A stretch of DNA of 64,000 bases from Xylogone sp. PMI_703 (Eukaryota; Ascomycota; Leotiomycetes). The notes beneath the pieces are model-generated. The model was given only the letters and a program-made list of their open reading frames with translations. It searched no databases and had not been told where the DNA came from. Position numbers and translations under genes: made by a program. The stretch spans positions 5,642,001 through 5,706,000 of the forward strand of contig JAJTUQ010000002.1 in NCBI GenBank assembly GCA_021399445.1, in the 5' to 3' direction. The first letter of the stretch is position 1, and each line of letters starts with the position of its first letter. Positions 9,349-19,247 of the stretch are shown one piece after another.

Positions 9349-11976
9349 ATGGCTTCCGAGCTAGCTGCTGAAGCTACCGAGATAGTTAGCATGGTGGGTA
9401 AGGTGGTAACACAGTCAGCAAAACAGTACGGTGGTGCAGTTGTCAGTGATATCAAAACTGCTATAGTACCAGACGCATTCAAAAAACTAGCAATTAGGCG
9501 AAAAAAAGATGATGAATTGTGCCATACCTGTCGAAAGCTTGATTTGGTTAAGCTTTTCAATGACATGAGCCCTGTGCTAGATCAATTAGATGAAAGGATA
9601 TTGATTGGGACTTATGATGAAATTGTGACTAGGACCCACTGTCCATTCTGTCGACTTGTTCTGTCTGCAGTGAACAACTCTCTTCGTGATCCAATCCAGC
9701 CTGGATATCGCACCGCAGAAGGCGAAGCAGTATGTTGTTTGCTCAGACGCCGCCACGCTAATATCCGCTTCTTGTGGCGGAGAAATCTAAAGGTCGAGCT
9801 GAGATCAATCCCGGTTAAGAGTCTCTTCTCTAAATCGAAATTGAATTGGAAGTTGGGCTGGGAAAACGACATGCGAACAGACAACAACTTTGTACCGGGT
9901 ATAATACAAGATTGCGATGCACAGATCATTGTCCACAACGACAGCGCCGCGAAATATCCCTTCCCACCATTATTAGATAAGAAAAACAAGCACAATCATA
10001 GTAGTAAGGGGGATGCTCATCTTGATCTGGAAGCCAGCCATGAAGCTGGTTGGTGGTTGGATCCTTTCCCATTGCTGGGATGCACACCAGAATCCACGTT
10101 CGATGTCCAAAAGTTGCTGGTTTGGCACAAATCTTGTACCGACTGCAGCAAGTTCGATTTGACCTTACCCAATCCCACCCGTCTTGTCGAATTACCTGGA
10201 ATGCTTCTCATAGATACCAATACTATGAATCTTGTGCCCGCACCAGTAGGCGTTGCTTATGCCGCTCTGAGTTATGTTTGGGGGAAACTCAAAGACCCAT
10301 TTCGAGCCACGAAAGCCAATCGAGATGAACTAATGGCAGAGGGCGGCTTACTTAGGGCTCCTCTGCCAAGAACAATCCGAGAAGCTATTGAGGTGATTAA
10401 ATCTGTAGGATTCCGCTACTTTTGGGTGGATGCAATATGCATCATACAGGACGATCTGGAAGTCTTGATGACGCAGATAACTGCGATGGACACGATCTAC
10501 AAGGGAGCATCTCTCACTCTCGTTGCGGCTGGAAATAATAGTGCGGATGACCCTCTGGATAACTCAAAACATCAAATCCATGCAGAGGTATTTGGAGATC
10601 TGACACTAATGGCGAGAAATCGATCCTTGGAGGCGACGTTCGGTCGAAGCACGTGGAACTCGAGGGCATGGTGCTTCCAAGAGAAGATTCTATCAGGTAA
10701 GATGTTAATATATACTCAGGAGGAGGTATATTATGATTGTTCTCACTTCATCTGGAGCGAAAGTATGGAGAGCCCGGATCAAAAGACAGACTATTCAGCT
10801 TCATTGAAAAAGTCTGTCTATGCTAATCCCGACGATGAGCAGACTCGGCGGAGTAAAAAGGGGACCAAGAGTTCAAATCCATGGCTGGATTGGACTCCTA
10901 TGAAATTTACTGTGGAAGAATACACTTCTCGAAGCCTCACAGACGAAAATGACATACTTTCTGCCATATGGGGCGTATTGAAGTCGATTTCTCCAGATTT
11001 AACAAACATGGTTGGAGGGTCCCCATTACCGTATCTCATATACACGCTGCTATGGAGGCCGATAGGACCTCATTATCGCCGCTCAACGACAAAAGTGCCA
11101 TACCCGTCTTGGTCATGGCTTGGTTGGATTAGCTCGAAGCAGTTCCCCGAACTTTGGGATTTGGAAAGCCCTTATTGGTTTGAAATTAGAGATTTTGCAA
11201 CCTCAAGATCGACTATCGTTACTTCTTGGTACTTTCGTGACTCTAGATCCTGTGAAGCGCCGAGGCATCTTCAAAATGTAATCCAGCTGGATCATCGTCA
11301 TCCTAAAGAGATGAAAGAATACCGCGCACAGAAACTCGAGATGATAGGGCAAGAGAATGTCATAGCCAAGACTAAAAACTTGACGGCAGCCCAACTTGAA
11401 CAACTCCAAAATGCCGAGGTTATCCTGCTAAAGGAGTCCTCTGGTTCATATGCGTTTGCGCTCAAATCCGAATACTCCTTATCCGACCAGCAGGAACATG
11501 TTCAGTCATCACCTAGCTATCACGACATGCCAGATAATGGAGTTCTTCAATTCTGGACAGAATCTGCCTTCTTCAGGGTTCGCCAGACTCAAGAAAATAA
11601 TTCTGGGTCTCCAATTGATGCTGTCTCTTGCAGTCAGTTCAAGATTGTTGACTCAGCAGATCGCTGGATTGGGATGGTCCAGTTACCCAATAACTGGTTA
11701 GGAAAAGACAAAGAGTGTGAGTTTATAATACTTTCCACAAATCTAGTGGCCTGCTCTTTGGAAGGGGAAGACCTACTACATGAGATGCCTAAATGGCGGA
11801 AGGTGAAAGCACAAATGAAGATGATGGGAGATCCAACTTACACTGCTGTCTACTTTTACGATGTTCTAGTAATTGAATGGAAATATGGAATTGCGTATAG
11901 AGTAGGGTTAGGCTCTATATATTTTGACGATTGGGATCTGGCAAATCCAGTCCAGAAGCTTGTGACGCTGGGGTAA
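9349..11976 (+). CDS. HET-domain (heterokaryon incompatibility) protein
   Basis: A single uninterrupted 875-codon frame from an ATG at 9349. The N-terminal third has zinc-ligand-like pairs, CHTC and CPFC, seen before many HET domains. The HET domain (PF06985 type) spans about residues 300-450: ALSYVWGKLKDPF, LPRTIREAIEVIKSVGFRYFWVDAICIIQ, then IYKGASLTLVAA and WNSRAWCFQEKILSGKMLIY. This is the canonical order of HET motifs. The C-terminal half carries no named domain, but has the usual SWSWLGW motif that follows HET domains. Such proteins trigger or modulate cell death on fusion of unlike individuals, or act in related defence. No break is visible, so it looks functional. Its partner locus is unknown; no NACHT domain is present. 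Confidence 0.92.
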   Translation: MASELAAEATEIVSMVGKVVTQSAKQYGGAVVSDIKTAIVPDAFKKLAIRRKKDDELCHTCRKLDLVKLFNDMSPVLDQLDERILIGTYDEIVTRTHCPFCRLVLSAVNNSLRDPIQPGYRTAEGEAVCCLLRRRHANIRFLWRRNLKVELRSIPVKSLFSKSKLNWKLGWENDMRTDNNFVPGIIQDCDAQIIVHNDSAAKYPFPPLLDKKNKHNHSSKGDAHLDLEASHEAGWWLDPFPLLGCTPESTFDVQKLLVWHKSCTDCSKFDLTLPNPTRLVELPGMLLIDTNTMNLVPAPVGVAYAALSYVWGKLKDPFRATKANRDELMAEGGLLRAPLPRTIREAIEVIKSVGFRYFWVDAICIIQDDLEVLMTQITAMDTIYKGASLTLVAAGNNSADDPLDNSKHQIHAEVFGDLTLMARNRSLEATFGRSTWNSRAWCFQEKILSGKMLIYTQEEVYYDCSHFIWSESMESPDQKTDYSASLKKSVYANPDDEQTRRSKKGTKSSNPWLDWTPMKFTVEEYTSRSLTDENDILSAIWGVLKSISPDLTNMVGGSPLPYLIYTLLWRPIGPHYRRSTTKVPYPSWSWLGWISSKQFPELWDLESPYWFEIRDFATSRSTIVTSWYFRDSRSCEAPRHLQNVIQLDHRHPKEMKEYRAQKLEMIGQENVIAKTKNLTAAQLEQLQNAEVILLKESSGSYAFALKSEYSLSDQQEHVQSSPSYHDMPDNGVLQFWTESAFFRVRQTQENNSGSPIDAVSCSQFKIVDSADRWIGMVQLPNNWLGKDKECEFIILSTNLVACSLEGEDLLHEMPKWRKVKAQMKMMGDPTYTAVYFYDVLVIEWKYGIAYRVGLGSIYFDDWDLANPVQKLVTLG

Positions 11977-12604
11977 CCTGTCTTGCTGGGCATGAGAATT
12001 GAAGATCAAGGTTGCTTGCGATTTTCATTCTTTTACGGATATTGGTCCTAAGTTGGCACGCTCCCATTTAATGAGGCCATATAGGGCGGTACGGCTCGAG
12101 TGGCTAGACGTGAATAAACATCGTCATAGCTGCTACTACTACTGATTTTATGAGGTAAGGCTTGCGAATTCTGAGAAAGCGGAAGATGTGCACTATCATA
12201 ATTGTCTGCATGCTTGTATTCGTTTATGCTTCTGGGTTAAGATTGTGGGGCAGCGCGGGTTGTATGTAAGTAGCATTTTCTGAGGTAGCAATCAGCGTCA
12301 ATCGCAGCACTAGCTTGGTGCTGTAAACCACACGTTACAGTCCGACCTAAGGTGCGGCAGTCAGAGGTTGAATGGCATCCCTTCGGAGCACAACAATCAT
12401 ATGCGCCGCGTAACTTGCACCTCGCCACGTCAGCTCCTTAGGCAACACTTCAATTTGTTTCGCTTTGCTCATTGATGAATAAGTGTCAAGTTCTTCAATA
12501 CAATTTAGGCAAGGAACTGATTTATCTAAACTTGTGATTGTTCTTAGGATTGTGGATTGGAGATTCCCCACTCTTTAGAGGTAACTTGGAACACCGAGAG
12601 CACA
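11977..12604. other. Intergenic region
   Basis: About 0.6 kb between two plus-strand genes, containing the HET terminator region and the promoter of the GH3-GNAT gene. No gene is seen. Confidence 0.5.
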
Positions 12605-15599
12605 ATGGAGCCATGGTCTGAGGACGAGTTGAGGGCCAAAGTAGGGGAGGTATGTCTATATTCTGTGCTTCATCTAAGTAGATAATGTTTCCTAAGAAAG
12701 AAAAGCTGGGAAAGGCTTCTGGTGTTTCATTATACTACCCGTACCACACCTTTTTCGGTTGTCAAATCCCTTATCAGCGTGTTCACGACGCATTTATGCT
12801 GCTACAAGAGCGCTTCATTTATATTAGATGAAGCCCGAAATTGATAAGTCATGAAATTTTACTAACAAATATAAGCTTTTCATCGTCGGTTTCCATGGTC
12901 ATGTCCTAAGTGAAGATATAAAAACCCTCATCACTACCCACAAGGTTGGCTCAATAATCCTCTTCCAGCGTAACGTGTCCAGTGCGGCGCAACTCTACTC
13001 ATTAACCACTTCGCTCCAAGGTCTAGCTGCTACCTCTGGCCACTCACAAGGCCTTTTCATAGCTATTGATCAAGAGAATGGCCTAGTCACACGAATCAAG
13101 CCGCCTACTGCAGCGCAGTTGCCCGGATCCATGGCTCTGGGAGCTACAGGAGACGTGAACGATGCATTTAAGGTTGCGTCTGCCACAGCCGAGACATTGC
13201 GAGCTCTGGGAATTAATACAAATTATGCACCTATTGCAGATGTTAATTCTGAGCCTAAAAATCCGGTTATCGGTGTCAGATCCCCTTCAGATGACCCAGA
13301 GAAGGTGGGGAGATTTGTGGTAGCACAAGCAAGGGGACTTAGTGAAGGAGGGATCTTGCCTTGTGTAAAACATTTTCCAGGGCATGGAGATACTGCAGTT
13401 GATTCACATGTTGGGTTGCCGGTCATTATGAAGAGCAGGGTAGAGTTAGATGCTTGTGAGTTGGTACCGTTTAGAAGAGCAGTTGCCGAAGGTATCGAGT
13501 CCGTGATGACGGCTCATATTGCGCTGCCTCAAATAGGAGATCCGAGTTTGGGAGAGGATCATCCTTCGAAAAAGGTACCTGCGAGCTTGAATCCAGATGT
13601 GATTAAAATTCTAAGGGAAGAAATGAAATTTGATGGGATGATTGTTAGTGATTGTCTCGAAATGGACGGTGTCAGGGCTACTTTTGGGACCGAGCAAGGG
13701 GCCGTAATGGCCTTGAAGGTGAGTGAATTAGAACTTCACATGTTACTGTACCAAACTGACTACTTTTAATAGGCCGGGACTGACTGTGTAATGATCTGCC
13801 ATACCATGTCAGCGCAAGTTGGGGCAATTGAACGCGTGATCGAAGCGGTGAAGTCTGGTGAGCTCTCTCAAGAGGCTATCCAAGCTTCTGTAGACAGAGT
13901 CAGGCATCTGAAGATTAAATACGTTATTCAACTCCCTGAGATACCTGTAGAAACATTACTACGAGATAATGAAGTGAGAAATACAGCACAGGCTGCACTC
14001 GCCGCAGATATTTACGCAAAGAGCGCAACCGTCGTTCGCACAGGACCTGGCCTAATTCCAATTTCACCATACTCATCCAGCGCAAAGATTGTGTTTGTGA
14101 GTCCAGGAAAAACACCAGTCGGTGGAGGAGCAGTCGAAAGCGGAGAAGAGAAGACAAGAGAGCCATACACACCGGCATCATACATTGGCCTTATCCGCAT
14201 CTATAGTCTCGAAGCTGTGGATATTCGATTTCATCCTGCGATGCACTTATCGGCAGAAGAGGAGGCACAGCTTAAAGCAGCCGACATTATTATTTTTGCT
14301 ACAAGAAATGCTACCCAGAGTCCATATCAGAAAGATTTCGGGCTTTCCCTGAGAAAGAAATATGGAGAGAAGCTGATCGTAGTGGCCACCTGTGATCCGT
14401 ATGATTTCCTTGAGGAGAAGGAAGAGATTAGAAACTATATTACTATCTATGAGCCGACAATTCCAGCATTCAAAGCAGCTGTAGATGTCATTTTTGGAGT
14501 GGCTAAAGCTCAGGGCTCTCTTCCTGTTGGGAGTCCCACAGTCAAGTATGATATCAGAGAATTCACTAGCTCTGATGAGGACTTAGAAGAAATATGGCAA
14601 ATGTGGCAATCCATCTTTCCAAACTGGCTGATTGAACGTCAGCGCCTGGAGAAAATTCTCCGTCAGCTCCCCGGGCAAAATTACATTCATGAAAAAGGAT
14701 TCTGCCTCTCATATTTGATAGACGGAGTGCATGGCAAAATAGCTGTTGTTGGTGTCTTGCCAGAATACCGGTGCAAGGGACTTGGTACTGCTCTTGTGAA
14801 GAAAGCACAAGCTGGATTGAGAAATGCTGCTCGTGCTGGTGGAAAAGGAGAACTGAAGACTTTAGAGATTGGGTCGCAGACTCCTCGAATCTGGCCACAG
14901 GTGCCGAAAGAATTTTCACAGGCGAGAGACTTTTTCCTTCACAGAGGTGCGGTGGCTTCACAAAACTCAACTATCTTTCTGATTAGAAATGCTGATATAA
15001 GATTCAGGTTTTCGTAAATCGACCGGGCCAGTAATGAGGGACCTTTACAGAGATATTCGCGGCGCCATTGCACCACCTGAAATCCTCGAGCGAGTCTCTA
15101 AGACAAATCTCAAATTTACCCCCTGGTCTCCGGAACTGTACGAAGAATGCATAGCTAAGCAACGAGCTAACTTCGTTCGTCATCACCTTATGTCCCTATT
15201 CAAACGATGAATAAGCTAACCTACATCCAGAGCTGGTTCAAAGGCTATGAAGTTCTTGCAGCCTATAACCAACATCATGAAGTAATGGTGGCTATTGATT
15301 CTGAGACTAACACACAAGTTGGATGGACACTAATGTGCTCTCACTCCGCAATCCTTAGTGACATATTTGCCTTCTTGCCTTTGATGCCTTCGAAAGAGAA
15401 GACGGGACTGATTGCTGCTGTTGGCGTGGATCCAAGTGCGAGAGGTAAGGGAGTCGGGTTGGCATTGATGGTAAAGGCGATAGAGAATATGCGGGAACGG
15501 GGTATTGAGGGTGTATTCATTGATTCAGTTGTGATACAGGGCTTCTATGAACAGCTGGGATTCGAGACCCGCTGGGAGTATGAGGGGTATGAGTGGTGA
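12605..15599 (+). CDS. GH3 (NagZ-type) beta-N-acetylglucosaminidase fused to tandem GNAT motifs
   Basis: Five exons: 12605-12649, 12876-13718, 13773-14946, 15008-15174 and 15231-15599; 865 residues, all junctions in phase. The intron 14947-15007 is needed because the unspliced frame stops at 15015. Splicing yields FFLHRGFRKSTGPVMRDLYR, which continues the fold. The GH3 part shows the NagZ signature KHFPGHGDTAVDSHVGLP and the nucleophile motif IVSDCLEMDGV, so it should remove terminal GlcNAc from beta-linked substrates. A first acetyl-CoA motif (VLPEYRCKGLGTAL) and a second (VDPSARGKGVGLAL, followed by VIQGFYEQLGFE) mark GNAT folds. No signal peptide is seen, so action is probably cytosolic, in GlcNAc/chitin turnover. 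GH3-GNAT fusions are known in fungi; the acetyl acceptor is unclear. Intron 1 (226 bp) is unusually long for this window. Confidence 0.88.
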
Positions 15600-16097
15600 A
15601 GTAACCCAAATGTATTTCGTAAATACAAAATTTTACTTGAAAACTTTTCAACGCGATTTAAGTCAAATAGAGGGTGGTATGCTATCTTATACTCAAGCAG
15701 CTTTATATCACGGACGATTGTTAAGAAAGTCTTGCGTCCATGACTAGGAACCCAATGTCTCCCGGAAGGGGTCTATAGAAGAACCTCGTTCCATTTTCCT
15801 TGCCCCCCATTGGCTTCAATACATTTAATCTTGATTCTGTGAATTTCCATATCGCGCGAGCCATTTCATCATGCGCTCCGTCTCCTCTGGGTGTAGAAAG
15901 GTTTCCCATAAGTCAATATACTTCTCGTGTAAACTTTCCCTATACCCACCAATACCTCGTAGTATTTTCAGAAGACCTTCATCCGGCCGCCAGTTCCCCG
16001 TGTTAAATGTCAATCTTGCAACTGCGAGGTCTTCCTCCGGATAGTCTATTTCCTTAAAAGAAGGGTTCCAGCCAGACCCAATAGACGAAGCAGCAAA

Positions 16098-16642
16098 ATA
16101 TATGTTCTAGCCCATACGCCAATTTACTACTAATTTGTATAGTCAAGTATAGTTAATCACTGTACAGTATAGTTCTCACTGTATAGTTATTAAGTTTAGC
16201 AGGACTGAAAGCCTAAAGCTTAAAGCCTAGACGGGTTATAATGGCTAAGTGCGTTATGATTATAGGTTATTATAGTAGACAAGTGTGCTGTGATTATAGG
16301 TTATTATAGTAATTAAGTGTACTGTAACGGTTAAGTGTACTGTAATTATAGGCCATTATAGTGGCTAAGTGCGCTGTAATCGCTGAGTACTCTATAGCCT
16401 GTAGACAGTAGCTTGGAGTTTATGGCTTGGAGCTTACGGCCTGTAGCTATATCGAGCCCGAGTACGAGCTGTATTGGCATATGGGCTGAACCATACGACA
16501 ATAAACTTCAAATATTGGTGTGTGGGCTAGCCCATACGAAAATGTTCGTATTGGTGTATGGGGCAGCCCATGCGCCAATATTTACGTATGGGCCAGCCCA
16601 TTTACGAAGCGAATATATTGGCGTATGGGCTAGAACATATAT
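16098..16642. mobile_element. MITE-like element with 26-bp perfect terminal inverted repeats
   Basis: The sequences 16098-16123 and 16617-16642 are perfect reverse complements over 26 bp (core TGTTCTAGCCCATACGCCAA). The 545-bp interior has no coding capacity. It contains a degenerate 34-bp tandem array and several imperfect copies of a palindromic TATGGGCTAGCCCATA-type motif near the right end. The ends lie in ATATAT, so a TA or longer target duplication cannot be delimited with certainty. It splits the F-box gene. The size, terminal repeats and lack of a transposase fit a non-autonomous DNA element. Confidence 0.75.
16231..16385. repeat. Degenerate 34-bp tandem repeat inside the MITE-like element
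   Basis: About four to five imperfect copies of a unit containing ATTATAGTNNNNAAGTGTNCTGTAATTATAGG, for example at 16264-16297 followed by the next copies to 16385. Copies differ by substitutions and one shorter unit. It is internal to the 545-bp element. Confidence 0.65.
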
Positions 16643-18084
16643 ACCCCACTCTAAGCCGAAGTTATATGTTTCACTATTTATTCTCACTATTCGCCGATGA
16701 TCAGCAACTAGCGTTGCTTTCTCAAGGCTTGGAATCTGCGAGCAAGCCCGTGCAAATGCTTCAATTAAGGGGACAAGAACTGATTCATTAGGAGAAAGCC
16801 GGAATGCTCGTGTATCATCATGCCCTGAAAGTTCGAGCTCATGGACATGGGCAAACCTACTTATAGCCAAGTTGCCTTCCTGCTCGCTCCTGTTATAGCC
16901 TGGAGGCATTTCTCTCTCTAATTCGGCTTTACGGGTGGGTAAATGAAGTGAGTCATTCCCTATTTCACTCCTTGGTGAGCAAAAGTACCAGTCACCAGAT
17001 GGGGTTGTCATATTAAACCTAATAGCGAGGCTCTTGAGATTTTGCCAGAATGGCTCAATGATTGCGGGAGACCTGGATCAGGCACTCGAACTTGTTCAAG
17101 AGCTCTCAGCCCAAGGAGCGAAGCGTCCACTACCCCATTAATGCAGAGGGTGGTCAAGCGGTTTTGGTGAGATGTTGCTCTCCATATAGCGCTACTAAGT
17201 GGATCATGGTTATCATCAGGTTGTAATAGATCTGCCAGCTGCCAGGACTGGTTCAGTGGAGCTATGTGCAGCAGGTTCAGGTTCAGATACTCGGTTGAAG
17301 CAGGGAACAAGAGACTATCAATGGCGTTGGCTAGGCCATCGCGATACTGCCTGCGTAGAGCTCGATACCGGAATTCAGTATCTGCTAGATCCAACCATAT
17401 CTTGCTCATATTGGGTAACTTCGCCACAATTTCAATAAGGCTTTGTGGAGCAAGCTTGCAACAGTACATGCTGCGCTGGTAATACCCAAATGCCTGGATG
17501 CCGCTAACGCTAGGAAGCTCCGTAGCATTCAAAAGACGAATGTAAGAATATCGATACCGCATACCAAATTCTCCATATTGACATTTCTCTTCCTCTTCTG
17601 TTGGTACATATGAACGACCAGGGAAGCGATAATCTGTTGGTGAGTAAAGAGTGTAGATGTTGAGCTGAATAGAGTATCCAGGCCAATCACTGCTTTGATC
17701 CTCCCAGGACTTGAATATTTGGAAGAGGTTGTGCATCGCAGTGCTGAACGCCTCATCATTAATCGCCCGGTCCTCATGACGTTCAAAAAGCATGCGTGAG
17801 GCGGTAGGATAGGTTGGCAATACAATGCGATACCTCAATACGCGAAGATATTGACGGCGAGCCCCGGTCATAATGGCTTCAAACTCATCTAGCTCCATGT
17901 TGCTCAAATTTAGTTCTTGGAAAATTACTTTCTCGATGGTGTACTGCCATTTCTGTGAAACTATTGCTAGAGCTGGTCGATCAAATGACCTTTCAGCACG
18001 CGGCATGAATTGGCCGGGGTATTCTTTGGCATCTTCTAGATACGCGGCGATCTGATCGTAAATTTCTTGGGGGATTTTCTCCAT

Positions 18085-19022
18085 TTGTTTTGAATTATTA
18101 GGCTATGCCTTCTCTAATACTAATTGACTAGGCACTCCTAGGCTCCGAGTTTGATTTGTTGGATCCGGACTGTTGTACGGAGTATATAACTAAGACTGTA
18201 GTGCCTTATTGTAACCGACGATTAATCCTGAAGATATTGTACTTAGAGCTCGTGATACGAATCTCTTTGCCTCCAGTCGTATGGGAGATGAAAGTTAATG
18301 AAATTAATGAACATTCACGGTGTGGACAACTCGTAGGAATATACATGCCCATCCAAGACAAGCACAAGGCACCCAAGATAATTACTGTGACGAAAAAAAA
18401 GTCTCTTTCTTTGTCTCATCAATCGGCGCTTCGTCAGATGTGCTCAAGTAGAGTATGCTCTTATTGGCTGAGGAGGTGGAGGACTTCCTTTAGCCCTGCA
18501 GTGGCTGGTTGGTGGTTTTAGCTAATAGGACAAAGTCATATTCCCTGGGAAGTATTCCTTACTTCCATCACTCAAAACAAATGCTCCTCCATAACTTCAC
18601 GAAAATCTACGCATTCTTCAAGCCCCGCAAGCGCGAGAACATAGCTGAAATTCGTACAGCCAGATTTGATTCCACTAAATAATGATAGTAACAACGACTT
18701 TTCTAATGTAGGTAATAAACATCTCGAATGTAACGATAGATAATCCTGGCTTTCCAAGCAAAGCAGTTAATGAAATAAGCAAACTCCCCCCTCATTCCAC
18801 AACCTATATTCAAATTCCCTACCACTATGCCAATTTCCAAAGGTCCAATGAGTTTTTCCCAAGGCCCTGCAATGTACCTTAGACTACCTCACTACTCAAC
18901 CCGCTGAGTCGTTGTTGTTGCTCAACGAATAGCAGTGATCATTTGGTGGAAGTCCTTGCCAGAGCCAGCCTCACCTATTATATTTAGGAATGACGACGGT
19001 GTCTACACGGGTATTCCCTTTG
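18085..19022. other. Intergenic region
   Basis: About 0.9 kb upstream of the F-box pseudogene. A short minus-strand frame (18572-18757) exists but has no recognisable features. Nothing else is supported. Confidence 0.4.
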
Positions 19023-19247
19023 TCAACGGCCATAGCATGCCTGGCATTCCCCCCATTGAACACCTTCTCCTTCACAGACCACACAGCTGTACTCTCCCCT
19101 CCTTCGCTCGTCACGACCCCCGTCCCCAGTACCATTGCAGGCGCGGCATACGTGGGTCCTAGCCCGACCTCGCCCAAAGCATTCATCACAACGAGCCCAG
19201 TAGTATCCTGTATCGTTGCAGATTGGGCACACCAACCAAATTTGCAG
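19023..19247 (-). pseudogene. CxxC zinc-finger (DnaJ cysteine-rich-like) fragment, start unresolved
   Basis: The minus-strand frame contains repeated CxxC-type knuckles: CPICNDTG, CDECFGRGRA, CRACNGTG, CVVCEGEG and CQACYGR, ending at a stop at 19023. The CxxCxGxG spacing resembles the zinc-binding region of DnaJ chaperones. The frame is closed by TGA at 19248-19250. There is no in-frame ATG, and no usable acceptor lies before the first knuckle, so no complete gene model can be built. It is either a terminal exon whose first exon I cannot place (an acceptor at ATACAG inside the first knuckle is possible) or a relic. The regular Cys spacing makes chance unlikely. Confidence 0.4.

Larger units (their letters stand above)
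15825..18084 (-). pseudogene. F-box protein gene disrupted by a frameshift and an inverted-repeat element
   Basis: The N-terminus (from ATG at 18084) is an F-box: KIPQEIYDQIAAYLED and LAIVSQKWQYTIEKVIFQEL. Frame 1 runs to about 17080 (ALEQVRVPDPG). From there the sensible reading shifts frame: EPFWQNLKSLAIRFNMTTPS leads into the frame that reaches 16643 (SETYNFGLEWG). At that point a 545-bp inverted-repeat element interrupts it. Beyond the element the same strand resumes in a compatible frame (FAASSIGSGWNPSFKEIDYP, then NTGNWRPDEGLLKILRGIGG) and stops at 15825. Removing the element (with either no or a 6-bp duplication) keeps an open frame across the junction. Intact homologues would be SCF-ubiquitin-ligase adaptors; this copy should be non-functional unless re-spliced. 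Confidence 0.75.

Noticed and set aside
14947..15017. Stop codon ending the GH3-GNAT frame, first read as a gene end
   Set aside because: A 61-bp GT-AG intron restores HRGFRKSTGPVMRDLY and continues into the second GNAT motif.
15721..15909. Minus-strand frame just past the F-box pseudogene end (KPMGGKENGTRFFYRP)
   Set aside because: It could be a frameshifted tail, but no family match or splice path links it convincingly; the other frame already ends the protein.
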